From positions 16,359,725 to 16,423,724 of the forward strand of contig OY482866.1 of NCBI GenBank assembly GCA_960531495.1: a stretch of DNA of 64,000 nt. Reading direction: 5' to 3'. Shown in pieces: positions 25,789-37,689 of the stretch. Positions within the stretch are counted from its first letter, which is position 1, and every line of letters begins with the position of its first letter. The DNA is from Zeus faber. Lineage: Eukaryota > Chordata > Actinopteri > Zeiformes > Zeidae. The notes beneath the pieces are model-generated. The model was not told the DNA's origin. It did not search any database and saw nothing but the letters and a program-made list of their open reading frames with translations. Made by a program: the position numbers and the translations under genes.

Positions 25789-26318
25789 GGAATCTAAAAA
25801 GAAAATGACAGAACGTTCGTTTTCAAAATGAAAGGCTGAACAACACATAGATGAGTTCCTAGAAGTGATCTGAGTGTTCTGTCACATTGTAAAAAAAAAA
25901 AAATCAAACTTTGATTTTAAAAATGCTAATATGTAAATGGCATAACTTTTATTTAGAAAACGAATGCCTTGTGAGTGTGTCTATAGTCCAGTAGTCATTA
26001 ATCGGCGGAACCCCCCCCCCCCCCCAGACGCCGTCCTGTCGTCGCCGTTCTGTTTTAATCGGCACCTCTTTTACTGCCTTTACGGTAGCGGCGGAGCGGT
26101 CCCCGGGGACGTCCACGGACCAATGGCATGCGCTGCCAATCCTCTCACGTGACGTGACTCAGCCAATCAAATCCGCGCATTCCGACACGCGGAGCCCAAA
26201 CAAACAGGTGGGTTCAGTGACGGCAGATGGAGCCCGCTGCCAGGGGCAGGGAGGGGCAAGAAAGAACAGTCCTGAGCTCATCTCTCATCGCATTGTTCAT
26301 CCATCGCTTCTGTCCTGT
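25760..26318. other. Intergenic, no gene recognised
   Basis: Starts with a T homopolymer (about 28 T) and contains a C run near 26012. The part 26030-26250 is GC-rich with a CCAAT (26162-26166) but no associated exon. Confidence 0.45.
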
Positions 26319-27098
26319 GTTTACTGTATCGCTGGTCTGGGTTACTGCATGCTGTACTGCATACTGTATCGCTGGTCTGGGTTACTGCATGCTGTACTGC
26401 ATACTGTATCACTGGTCTGGGTTACTGCATACTGTACTGCATACTGTATCGCTGGTCTGGGTTACTGCATGCTGTACTGCATACTGTATCGCTGGTCTGG
26501 GTTACTGCATGCTGTACTGCATACTGTATCGCTGGTCTGGGTTACTGCATGCTGTACTGCATACTGTATCGCTGGTCTGGGTTACTGCATGCTGTACTGC
26601 ATACTGTATCGCTGGTCTGGGTTACTGCATGCTGTACTGCATACTGTATCGCTGGTCTGGGTTACTGCATGCTGTACTGCATACTGTATCGCTGGTCTGG
26701 GTTACTGCATGCTGTACTGCATACTGTATCGCTGGTCTGGGTTACTGCATACTGTACTGCATACTGTATCGCTGGTCTGGGTTACTGCATGCTGTACTGC
26801 ATACTGTATCGCTGGTCTGGGTTACTGCATGCTGTACTGCATACTGTATCGCTGGTCTGGGTTACTGCAGTACTGCATACTGTATCGCTGGTCTGGGTTA
26901 CTGCATGCTGTACTGGATACTGTATCGCTGGTCTGGGTTACTGCATGCTGTACTGCATACTGTATCGCTGGTCTGGGTTACTGCATGCTGTACTGCATAC
27001 TGTATCACTGGTCTGGGTTACTGCATGCTGTACTGCATACTGTATCACTGGTCTGGGTTACTGCATGCTGTATCACTGGTCTGGGTTACTGCATACTG
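26319..27098. repeat. Minisatellite, 40-bp period, about 20 copies
   Basis: The unit is (5'-3') GTTACTGCATGCTGTACTGC followed by ATACTGTATCGCTGGTCTGG. Copies are nearly identical; variants carry CATAC for CATGC or TCACTGG for TCGCTGG. One unit near 26870 lacks 4 bp and one near 27070 is shortened. Because 40 is not divisible by 3 and the unit has no stop in any phase, long open frames (up to 397 codons from 26154) appear in all plus frames. They are not genes. The array runs directly into a LINE 3' end at 27099. Confidence 0.95.
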
Positions 27099-27496
27099 CG
27101 CTGTATTGCTGTTCTGTTCGGTGTTACTGCTTTGTACTGTTGTATACTGTACTGTATATCTCCATACACACTTTATTCACATGCGCTTTGCTGCACATGT
27201 CTGTATATACAAATAGCCCATATACATAACTCTATTCCCTTTATTTCTATTTTGTACCCGCACTTTGTATTATCTTTGAGTCGTATTATATTATATTCAC
27301 CAACTGCATTACGTTTTAGGAATCAGTTAGTTTCAGTTTGTTGCTAGGTAGGCATTAGGTTAACTATTATGTTCGGTTGAGTAACTATTGTGCGTAATCT
27401 CCGGCTGCGTTGCAAAGGCATTTCACTGCATATATGTATGAATGTATATGTATATGTACATGTATGTGACGAATAAACCTCTTGAATCTTGAATCC
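27099..27496 (+). mobile_element. LINE 3' untranslated end carrying the minisatellite
   Basis: Collinear with 36880-37291: shared ACTGTATATCTCCATACACACTTTATTCAC-like text, CATTACGTTTTAGGAATCAG, GCATTTCACTGCATATATG and the terminal GTGACGAATAAA ... CTTGAATCTTGAATC tail. It is the same family as the nested element at 36415-37291, plus strand. The minisatellite unit resembles the sequence just upstream in that copy. Confidence 0.8.
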
Positions 27497-28330
27497 ACCC
27501 GGTCAGACGAGTATGCTGAAGTGATTAACACAATGATTACCTTTTATAAGGGCGTCCTCTTCCCGTCGACATCCCACGCTCGGGGAATTCCTCCAAGAGG
27601 CGGACGCAAACGCCGATGACAGGTCCGCTGCAGAGGCGAGGTGTCGGAGCGCTTGAGATCCATCCGAAGGGAAGTCGCAGCTTTCTTGGCGCAGCCGAAG
27701 AGCCAAAAGGCGACACCATGTTACAATCGAATACATTTTGTTGTTATTATTATAGCGCTGCAAGAAGAGGTTTGCCCCAAAACCACGCGGTGATTAGGTG
27801 TAGTTCGCTCGAATCGCCGCCAGTCGGTGTCAGAATTAAGAAATAATTTTGTTAGAGGACTGTCTTACTAAATACATTTTAACGCCTGAAATCACAACGG
27901 CATCATTAACTGTTATTAAACCGTGGTGAATTAATTCACATTTGTTTGTCGTTAAGGACAGAGGCCACTTTCGTTTCGGGGCGTTTCTTTCTCACCAATT
28001 GTAAAACTATGTGCCGCAGGGTTCGATTGTCATAAAACGAGTTTACGTTTTACATTCCTGTGATAATTCGGTTGCTGTGCTAGTATATACGTCACGAACA
28101 CGTTCTCCTGGCCCTGCATTTCGCTCTTTAAATGAAGGGAAATTTGGTTCCCCCGTCGCGTTTCACCCGCGGCCATTTGTGCGACGCACCGGAAACGGAA
28201 AGGTCCGTTTCGAAGTGCTCCGTCTCCGTCTCCATACCCGCATGTAAAGAGTGATGCAATGTGAAAAGTGTGTGATGTCAGACCTAGAGCACGTTGTCAA
28301 GCTGAGCTCTATGACATGCACGCAACTTTA
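27497..28330. other. Intergenic, no gene recognised
   Basis: Moderately GC-rich in 27540-27720 and 28090-28250, without recognisable coding similarity, splice-consistent exons or RNA genes. Confidence 0.4.
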
Positions 28331-28339
28331 CCCGCACGT

Positions 28340-28450
28340 GTTATTTTTTTCTTCTGTTTTCTGGCTCTGTTAGGGGAATTATTTTACAAGGCAGCGTCAC
28401 GAAGCTGCATTGCAATATGGGAGAATGTAAGGAACATATGTTTGAAATTA
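28340..28450. repeat. Duplicated segment, copy 1
   Basis: Shares CTCTGTTAGGGGAATTATTT, an AAGGCAGCG element and GCTGCATTGCA...ATGGGA with 29394-29500 in the same orientation. The two copies flank the U1-like and RTE-like sequences, and each is followed by a microsatellite. Confidence 0.7.
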
Positions 28451-28483
28451 AGTCTAAGAATGAAGGCATGTCGTAGAGCGACT

Positions 28484-28485
<2 letters not shown>

Positions 28486-28551
<66 letters not shown>
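28486..28551. repeat. (TA)n-(TG)n microsatellite
   Basis: About 17 TA units, then about 14 TG units. Ends 34 bp before the U1-like sequence. Confidence 0.95.
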
Positions 28552-28557
<6 letters not shown>

Positions 28558-28585
28558 ACGCCCTCACGCTCGCCGTGCCCACCCC

Positions 28586-28750
28586 ATACTTACCTGGCAG
28601 CGGAGACACCATGATCACGTAGGTGGTTCACCCAGGGCGAGGCTCGGCCATTGCACTCCGGCTGTGCTGACCCCTGCGAATTCCTCAAATGTGGGAATCT
28701 CGACTGCATCATTTCTGGTAGTGGGGGACTGCGTTCGCGCTCTCCCCCTG
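28586..28750 (+). ncRNA. rnu1: U1 snRNA-like sequence (variant or pseudogene)
   Basis: A full-length 165-nt match to spliceosomal U1. It has the intact 5' end ATACTTACCTG (pairs with 5' splice sites), loop I region ACCATGATCACG, the CATTGCACTCCGG (U1A-binding) loop, an Sm-like site CATTTCTGG and the terminal stem GGGGGACTGCGTTCGCGCTC. Compared with vertebrate U1 it has about a dozen substitutions, a C where the Sm site normally has A, and an extra C near the 3' end. The usual position of the proximal sequence element, about 55 bp upstream, is occupied by the (TG)n repeat. A weak 3'-box-like GTTAAATAAAACG follows. U1 origin is sure; function is doubtful. Confidence 0.85.
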
Positions 28751-28939
28751 AGAACACGTTAAATAAAACGACGATCCCAGCGCCCTGCTCAGAAGTTCTG
28801 GGGTGGAGCTGTTACCACATGCTGATGAGCTCTGCTTGCTCTGCTACGTCAGTTGTCGCCGCCTGATCGTTTGGGGACAGCGTTCGCACCGCGCTGGTAG
28901 CGGGCCTTCGACTGACTGTTTGAACCCCGGTTTGGTGGA

Positions 28940-29201
28940 AATGTGAGTGAGGCCGGATCGAGACGGTTTGGACACGTGTGTAGGAGAGATGAGAGTTACA
29001 TTTGGGAGAAGGAGGCTGAGGGTGGAGCTGCCAGGCAAGGGCCGAAGAGAAGCTTTATGGATGTGGTGAGGGAGGACATGCAGGCGGTTGGTGTAAGGGA
29101 GGAAGATGCGCAGAACAGAAGGTGTTGGAGGCGGATGATCCGCTGTGGCGACCCCTAACGGGAGCAGCCCAAAGGGGGGGGGGGGGGAGAAGAAGCAGAA
29201 G
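28940..29201 (+). mobile_element. RTE-type LINE 3' end fragment
   Basis: Translates as RRFGHVCRRDESYIWEKEAE, then GPKRSFMDVVREDMQAVGVR and RRMIRCGDP with a stop at 29156, the recognisable C-terminus of RTE-clade polyproteins. It ends CGACCCCTAACGGGAGCAGCC and an A/G-rich tail. 5'-truncated and dead. A second piece of the same end is at 38924-38981. Confidence 0.8.
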
Positions 29202-29393
29202 ACACGTTGCCACGCGGGATGACGCATTATCGACCACCGCCGCATCCGACCTGGGCGACGGGATTTGAGTGCGACTTGGAGCGCGGTCGCACCTGGATTT
29301 AGAGCCGGGCATGTGTGATCGGTGATTTTAATGCCAGGTGTGAAGAGTCAAAACATGTTGCCCATCTCTATAAAGATGGATGTTTACTATTTA

Positions 29394-29500
29394 TGATTTT
29401 TGTTTTGCCTCTGTTAGAGGAATGATTTTATAAGGCGGCGACACAATGCTGCATTGCATGATGGGAAAACATAAAGAAACTCGATTTGGAACGAAAACAT
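29394..29500. repeat. Duplicated segment, copy 2
   Basis: Direct counterpart of 28340-28450 (TGTTAGAGGAATGATTTTAT, AAGGCGGCGACAC, GCTGCATTGCATGATGGGAA), about 1.05 kb downstream. Confidence 0.7.
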
Positions 29501-29559
29501 TTCAGGTGACATCCAACATCGAATGTATGGAGTCTGTAAAGTATCTATATTTATACTAT

Positions 29560-29618
29560 ACTGTGTGTGTATGTATATGTATATGTGTGTGTGTGTGTAT
29601 ATATATATATCTATATAT

Positions 29619-29660
<42 letters not shown>
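29560..29660. repeat. (TG)n/(TA)n/(GATA)n compound microsatellite
   Basis: TG and TA runs followed by about ten GATA units (29620-29660). Confidence 0.95.
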
Positions 29661-29661
<1 letters not shown>

Positions 29662-29669
29662 TAGAGAGA

Positions 29670-30320
29670 GAAAATGCCCTTGGTTGACATGGACGGTGCG
29701 AGCGGGTCCGGATTGGAGACCTCAGTCTCTGTACGGCAGGCACGCAACCTGGCGGAATCCTCGCTCGGTTCTGGTGCAGAAAGCAGAAACTGTGTCTGGA
29801 AAAGCGACACCAAAAAGCAAAAAAGACAGATTGGATGACTGACCCCGGGCAGAGGCAAAGCCCCGCTAACAAATTATTATTTTATTCATTTATTCCCACC
29901 ACCCGCATACCATTTTGCATTTCCTTTTCAAGAAGGATTACTTTTAGGTTCATATAGGCCCTAATTTGAATTTCATTCAACTATTCATTATTTCGTTATA
30001 AGATAGGCCCTACCAGCTAGACAATCTTTTTTTCAAAATGAGAATATAAACTCACAACTGTGGTGTAGAGAATAATTAAATTTAAAAGAGAAAATTAAAA
30101 GATAAATATAAATATATATTATTATGATTAATAATTTGCAGTGTTTAAACCGGATTGTACCCCTAGAGAACCAAGCTGTGTATTTATAAATACTATAAAC
30201 CATGAATAAAAAAAACACACCGTGGATATAAATAATCTAATTTCGGAGACAAAATAAATAAAAAAAAAATCACTAGATCACGGACACAAAGTACTGCTCT
30301 GGTTTGCAGCGTTACGGTTC
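29670..30320. other. Intergenic, no gene recognised
   Basis: AT-rich spacer between the microsatellite and the first histone promoter. Nothing supported. Confidence 0.5.
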
Positions 30321-30335
30321 TGAGACTTGGCTCTG

Positions 30336-30400
30336 ATTGGACGACCGAACTCGGGCCAGCGCTGACGAATCCGATCGTTCCTTCCTCGTCCCAAGGCTTT
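30336..30400 (+). promoter_or_regulatory. Putative H2A promoter elements
   Basis: ATTGG (reverse CCAAT) at 30336-30340 and a weak TATA-like TTTATTAC near 30396, 60-120 bp before the H2A start. A further ATTGG lies at about 30421. No canonical TATAAA. Confidence 0.45.
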
Positions 30401-30436
30401 ATTACAGCGCTGTAGCTCGCATTGGCCACTTACTAG

Positions 30437-30844
<408 letters not shown>

Positions 30845-30876
30845 ATCGACCGGACCACTTCCAGAAACAACCCAAA

Positions 30877-30892
30877 GGCTCTTTTAAGAGCC
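30877..30892 (+). promoter_or_regulatory. Histone 3' stem-loop of H2A copy 1
   Basis: GGCTCTTTTAAGAGCC, 32 bp after the stop: a 6-bp stem with a 4-nt loop, the SLBP-binding signal of non-polyadenylated histone mRNAs. Confidence 0.95.
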
Positions 30893-30959
30893 GCCCACGC
30901 CTTTTTGTAGAGAGCAGATCTTTTGAACCTACTTGATTGTCCTTAAGTTCAATAAAGTT

Positions 30960-32216
<1,257 letters not shown>

Positions 32217-32243
32217 TCTGAGCTGTCAGCTTCTCAAACCAAA

Positions 32244-32259
32244 GGTCCTTTTCAGGACC
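32244..32259 (+). promoter_or_regulatory. Histone 3' stem-loop of H2B copy 1
   Basis: GGTCCTTTTCAGGACC followed by ACCCACA, 27 bp after the stop. The downstream CAACAAAGGCTTTTCC is shared with the other H2B and the pseudogene. Confidence 0.95.
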
Positions 32260-32269
32260 ACCCACACTG

Positions 32270-33330
32270 TCCAACAAAGGCTTTTCCATTAGTCAATAGT
32301 CATGTAATGAAAATGTATTATGTGGTATGTATTTTATTTGTACATTATAAACAGTTTATTTGGTTATATCTACTAACGAAATGGTATTTTGTAATTGCAT
32401 GTTATTGCGTTAAATGCATTGTTTATATTTAAACACAAGTTTGTTATTGTCAGCACAACTTATTGCATAGTTTATGTATAATTGGAAATACTACACATTG
32501 TGTATAAATAAAACTTTTTTTACAACTTACAACAAAGCAATTTAATGTCAAACAAAATCACTGGGAGGAAAACCGTATGAAAATGGAAAATATCCTATAT
32601 TTATCTACTTATCTTAATGATTAAACCACCAAGTCAGTACAAAGGTAAAGATGCTGCAGCAAATATGACAATGATGAAAAAAGGACAATATTGAGGAAAG
32701 CAGCAGCTGAGGACCATCTAACAGCTGCTCGGCACTGTAGGTGGCTTAAAAACCCAAAGATTTCATAGTGAAATTACTTTCAAATAAATCAGTCATGTAT
32801 TCACTGACAGACTTTACCACAACTCAAAAATAGTGTCAAATGAAGGGTCATTTTTAAACCAACATGTATTCCTACAAATCTCTGCATGTTTATTGGGTTT
32901 TCAGCGCATGGAAAATAACACAAACAAAACCTAATAATTTTTAATAATAATAAAACTCAACAAAAACTGGAGTCTTCAGTGAACTACATAGTTGTCTACA
33001 TATTGTCAAACATGGATAGTGTTTGACAAAATATAGAATACGAAATAAATAGCTAAATACATGATATACCAAATATATAAAATTGTTGTCAAGGGGACAT
33101 TATCCAGGTGTAATTTATTAATAGTGTATAATTCATACAATACACACCAACAAATCTCAAGAAACTTGCTTGCCATGTATATCTGACAATAAACAGATAT
33201 TTGAAACTCATTATATAACGATTATGTATTTCACTGCGATACAAGGAACAGTCGCTTTGATATCATGTCAGTTTTGCATTATATGTTGTAGTTATCGTTT
33301 CACACAGAGAGAGAAGCTCTTTACAGGGGG
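32270..33330. other. Spacer between H2B and H4, part of a repeated spacer family
   Basis: No gene. About 32560-33000 (GGGAGGAAAACCGT..., GTAAAGATGCTGCAGCAAATA, AAACCCAAAGATTTCATAGTG) has relatives at 34600-34780 and 38790-39330. Confidence 0.6.
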
Positions 33331-33337
33331 ATTGTGG

Positions 33338-33353
33338 GGCCCTGAAAAGGGCC
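33338..33353 (-). promoter_or_regulatory. Histone 3' stem-loop of H4 copy 1
   Basis: On the minus strand GGCCCTTTTCAGGGCC, 27 bp after the H4 stop. Confidence 0.95.
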
Positions 33354-33379
33354 TTTGTTTGGTGGGGCTGTTACAGAGT

Positions 33380-33787
<408 letters not shown>

Positions 33788-33879
33788 CTACGCTGCAAGT
33801 CTACAAACATGGTTTTGTCTTTCCGTTGGAAAATGATCAACGTGACGAGACTGTTCTGTTCCAACTGTCTTCAGTACTT

Positions 33880-34006
33880 CAAGTTCAAGTTCAAGAGATT
33901 ATTTGTCACATACATATACATACGGTCATACATATATGCAGTGAAATGTCATGACACCTGGTGATTACGCACAATAAGCTCTATAAGCTCTAAAAATACT
34001 AAAACA
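33880..34006 (-). mobile_element. Short LINE 3' end insertion in the H4 upstream spacer
   Basis: 127 bp, antisense copy of the LINE end seen at 37200-37291 (its complement reads ATTTCACTGCATATATGTAT ... GTGACAAATAATCTC with TTGAACT tail units). It is flanked by TACTT at 33875-33879 and 34007-34011. The paralogous spacer at 57623-57640 (CTTCAGTACTTTATTTG) shows the uninterrupted site. Confidence 0.85.
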
Positions 34007-34239
34007 TACTTTATTTGAATATAAAATACAATAATATCCGAAAAATAAATAATATATAATAATGATAATGATAACATTGCAGAAAAAAATGCAGTTCTAC
34101 TTCCTTTCAATAAGTTACTATTATTTTCCTTAGGTCTTTAGCCACTTCATTTTAAAATAACTCACAATACAATTTGCATTTTCACTGTGTTATTTGTTCC
34201 AGTTCAAGTTGATTAAAAGCATTTCTGCTTGTTGTCAAA

Positions 34240-34540
34240 ACTCAGTCTCTGCGCGGCTTGCAAACTCTACCCAATCACTTTGAGGGAGTCACAGAGCATC
34301 ATTTGCATCACAAATCTATTAATCAAGAAGCGCCACAACAAACTGACCTTTCTTACCGTGTGTCTCTGAACCGTCACCATGCCCGAACCCGCTCCACCAT
34401 CCCTTCAGGGGAGATCCAGACCGCAGAGCTGGCCAAGCACGCAGTGTCTGAGGGCAGCAAGGCCTTCACCAAGTATACCAGCTCCTAGTAATCCAACCCA
34501 CACTGTCCAACAAAGGCTTTTCCAATAGTGACAGAATGAA
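34240..34540 (+). pseudogene. H2B pseudogene with internal deletion
   Basis: The promoter remains (CCAAT near 34270, octamer ATTTGCAT 34301-34308), but the TATA region is degraded. ATGCCCGAACCCG at 34379 matches the H2B start, then jumps to the segment coding RSTI-SGEIQTA, loses the AVRLLLPGE part and ends [16 protein letters not shown] with an early stop at 34486. The first junction shifts the frame. The 3' stem-loop has been deleted, although the flanking CCACACTGTCCAACAAAGG remains. Confidence 0.9.
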
Positions 34541-34785
34541 AGTTTATTACAGAGTCATTAGTTATGAACGCATACTTTACTTGGTCATCATCAAATCAGC
34601 AACAGGGAGGAAAACCGTGTAAACATGGGGAAAGTGTCCCATTTAGGGGAAATGGGAAATAAAGCACTAGGACCACCTCAGAACGTCCTCCATGTGAGGT
34701 CACAGTATCTTCCCGCTAAGCCACCATGTCAGTACGATGGTGAAGATGCTGCGGTAAATATAATAATAAAGGACAACATTCCGAG

Positions 34786-34860
34786 CAATCAGCATCTCAA
34801 ACCAAAGGTTCTTTTCAGGACCGCACTGCCAAACAAAGGCTTTTCCATTAGTCAATAGTC
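34786..34860 (+). pseudogene. Orphan H2B 3' end with degenerate stem-loop
   Basis: CAGCATCTCAAACCAAAGG, GGTTCTTTTCAGGACC (34807-34822) and GCCAAACAAAGGCTTTTCC correspond to the 3' end of an H2B gene, but no coding sequence precedes it. Either the displaced end of the pseudogene at 34379 or the relic of a further copy. Confidence 0.8.
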
Positions 34861-35032
34861 ACATGATAAAAGTTCATTATTTATTTTTGTATTTATATAA
34901 ATATATTATAAACACACGGTTTACTTAAGATATTAAAGAATAAATGTCATACAATTACTATAAATTATATACACTATACAATTTATGAATAATAAACTAT
35001 TAAATACAATTTATTAATTATACATTTCAGAA

Positions 35033-35160
35033 ACAGAATAGTCTTTATTGCCAAGTAAGTTTAAACGAACAAGGAAATTGTCTTGGTATTCGGTGTAAAT
35101 GTAAATGATGTAAAATGTAAAACAATAAGTAAAACATTAGTGAAATATATAAGCATATAT
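35033..35160 (-). mobile_element. LINE 3' end fragment, antisense
   Basis: CAGAATAGTCTTTATTGCCA and the following AAGGAAATTGTCTTGG are the antisense of a common fish LINE terminus. Short and non-coding. Confidence 0.65.
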
Positions 35161-35299
35161 TCAACAACTACTGCCATATTATCGACAACTACTGCCACTA
35201 TATCTCCCCCTACTCCTCCTCCTTACGGACCCCTTGTCTGCTACTCACCGCCTCAATTCCCACCCACCTACTCCACCACTCCCCCCTGCTCTACATCAT

Positions 35300-36414
35300 G
35301 TCCTTCACAACCTGAGGACAGCATCATCTACCTGCTGAACAGAGTCTACACTCATCTGGACAAGCTGGCGAGTACTGTGAGAGTCATGTTCTTTGAATTC
35401 TCCAGTGCTTTCAACACCATCCGTCCGGCTCTACTGGGTGAGAAGATGGCTGCGATGCAGGTGGAGGCCCCCATCGTGCCCTGGGTTGTTGATTACCTGA
35501 CAGGCAGACCACAGTATGTACGCCTACAGAACTGTGTGTCTGACAGGGTAGTCAGCAACACTGGGGCCCCACAGGGGACTGTCCTCTCTCCCTTCCTCTT
35601 CACCCTCTTCACCTCAGACTTCAACTATTACACTGAGTCCTGCCACCTTCAGAGGTTTTCTGATGACTCAGCAATAGTTGGTTGTATTAAAAAGGGTGAT
35701 GAGAGTGAATACAGGACTGTTGTGGGCAACTTTGTCACCTGGAGTGAGCTGAACCATCTGCAGCTCAATGTGAGTAAGACAAAGGAGCTCATAGTGGATC
35801 TGAGGAGGGCAAAAACACCCGTGACCCCTGTTTCCATCCAGGGGGTCCCTGTGGACACTGTGGAGGAGTACAAGTACCTGGGGGTGTACTTCAATAACAA
35901 GTTGGACTGGACCAGAAACAACGAGGCAGTCTACAAAAAGGGCCAAAGCCGACTCTATTTCCTACGGAGGCTGAGGTCCTTTAACATCTGCCGGACGATG
36001 CTGAGGATGTTCTATGAGTCTGTTGTGGCCAGTACCATCTTCCTCGCTGTCACATGCTGGGGCAGTGGGCTGAGGGTCTCAGACAACAACAGACTAAACA
36101 TACTAATCCGGAGGGCCGGAGATGTAGTAGGAGAGGAGCTGGACACCCTGACGACTGTGGCAGAGAGGAGGATGCTGTCCAGGCTTCAGTCCATCTTGGA
36201 CAATGTCTCACACCCTCTCGACGACACACTGGCCCAGCAGAGGAGCACCTTCAGCAGAAGACTCCTCTTACCCAGATGCACCACAGAGCGCCACAGGAAA
36301 TCATTCCTGCCTGTGGTCTTCAACCTCTACAACGCCTCCCTCAGAGAGTCAGACACCTCCTCTCTGTAATCTGACCTCAAAACACAGATATCCACTTCTG
36401 CACTTTCTTCATCT
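35300..36414 (+). mobile_element. Jockey-like LINE (CR1/L2/Rex group), reverse transcriptase 3' half
   Basis: An open frame to 36369 codes for about 350 residues of non-LTR reverse transcriptase: FFEFSSAFNTIRPALLGEKM (motif A region), NTGAPQGTVLSPFLFTLFTS (motif B), LQRFSDDSAIVG (motif C, FSDD in place of YADD/FADD), YKYLGVYFNNKLDW and the C-terminal ERHRKSFLPVVFNLYNASL. The endonuclease and N-terminal RT are missing, so the copy is 5'-truncated although the remaining frame is intact. Its 3' untranslated region resumes at 37298-37502 after a nested insertion. The sequence in frame before about 35310 has no RT similarity. Confidence 0.88.
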
Positions 36415-37291
36415 CTTCAGGCAGCTGAGGAAATTCCGGGTCTCGGTGAGGATCCTCAAGTCCTTCTACTCTGGAGCAGTGGAAAGCATCCTGACAGGCA
36501 ACATCACTGCCTGGTTTGGGGACTGTACTGCCCAGGACAGGCGGGCCCTGCAGAGGGTGGTGCGTTCAGCTGAACGTACCACTGGAACTACCCTCCCCCC
36601 CTTGCAGGAGTAATACACCAGGAGGTGTAGTAGAGGAGCCTGTAGGATCATGAAGGATCCTCATCACCCCAACAACGGACTGTTTCAGCTGCTGCGGTCA
36701 GGCAAGCGCCTCCGCAGTCACACAGCGAGAACAGAGAGACTGAGACAGAGTTTTTTCCCGCACGCCATTAGAACTGTCAACGCTGACCTCACCAGGGGTC
36801 CTCACTGAGCCACATACATAGGCTCCACTTCCTACTGTACTATATGTAGCATACTGTACCGCATACTGTGTCACTGTTCAGGGTTGTTTGTGATGCCGTA
36901 TTGCTGCGCCATACTGTTGTATACTGTGCTGTATTATCCCAAACACTACCTCACTCTATTCACATTCACATGCCACTTTAAGTCACATGCCACTTTAATG
37001 CACATATCTGTATATACATAGGCATATTCCCTCTATCTATTCCATTTTATTTCTTTTTATTTTTATTGTATTTTATTTTATATATTTTTATTTTATTCTA
37101 TAAGTATTCAACTTACCGTATTACGTTTTAGGAGTCAGTTAGTCGGCCTATGGAAAGAATCATTTTTATTTTAATTTTTTCCTAGGACATATTGTGTGCT
37201 ATCACCGGGTGCGTTGCATTACATTTCACTGCATATATGTATGAAAGTTTGTATATGTATGTGACAAATAAAAAATCTTGAATCTCTTGAA
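36415..37291 (+). mobile_element. Second LINE copy nested in the 3' end of the first
   Basis: Starts inside RT coding sequence (LRQLRKFRVSVRILKSFYSG, then NITAWFGDCTAQDRRALQRV, broken by a stop at 36611) and continues through a 3' untranslated region to a TTGAATC tail. TCATCT occurs at 36409-36414 and 37292-37297 as a probable target-site duplication. Without it the outer text reads smoothly GCACTTTCTTCATCTTGCAC. Same family as 27099-27496. Confidence 0.82.
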
Positions 37292-37297
37292 TCATCT

Positions 37298-37502
37298 TGC
37301 ACATTTTTAACTGTACATTTTACACTTTACCATGTGTATATAGATATGTTTATATATATTTATATATAAATATGTTTCTTAATAATTATTATATGTTGTA
37401 TGTTAATATGTTCTATGTAAATATGTTGTATGTAGATTTGGAGTTGTAACGAAAGTAATTTCCCCCTGGGATTATTAAAGTATTTCTGATTCTGATTCTG
37501 AT
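37298..37502 (+). mobile_element. 3' end of the outer LINE
   Basis: TGCACATTTTTAACTG ... GTAATTTCCCCCTGGGATTA, TTAAAGTATTTCTGATTCTG: a typical fish LINE terminus with TTCTGA tail units, continuing 35300-36414. Confidence 0.8.
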
Positions 37503-37689
37503 GTAAACTAAGGCTGTTTTTTTTGTTTTGTTTTTAATAAAGTTGTACAGTTTGAGCAGGGATGTGCAAATGTTCAATATGAAGTGTAACAGATGTTCCT
37601 TGCCTTACACAGATGCGTAATGTTCACGGATAAAGTCCAGAGAATGAGGAATGGGCGTTAATGTAAAACATTGACATACCCATTCAGTT

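Noticed and set aside
26319..27098. CRISPR-like array of regular repeats
   Set aside because: The repeats are contiguous without unique spacers and the genome is vertebrate; it is a minisatellite.
26154..27347. 397-codon open frame (and two other long plus-strand frames) rich in Tyr-Cys-Leu-Trp
   Set aside because: Produced entirely by the 40-bp minisatellite, which is open in all three phases; no start context, domain or conserved composition.
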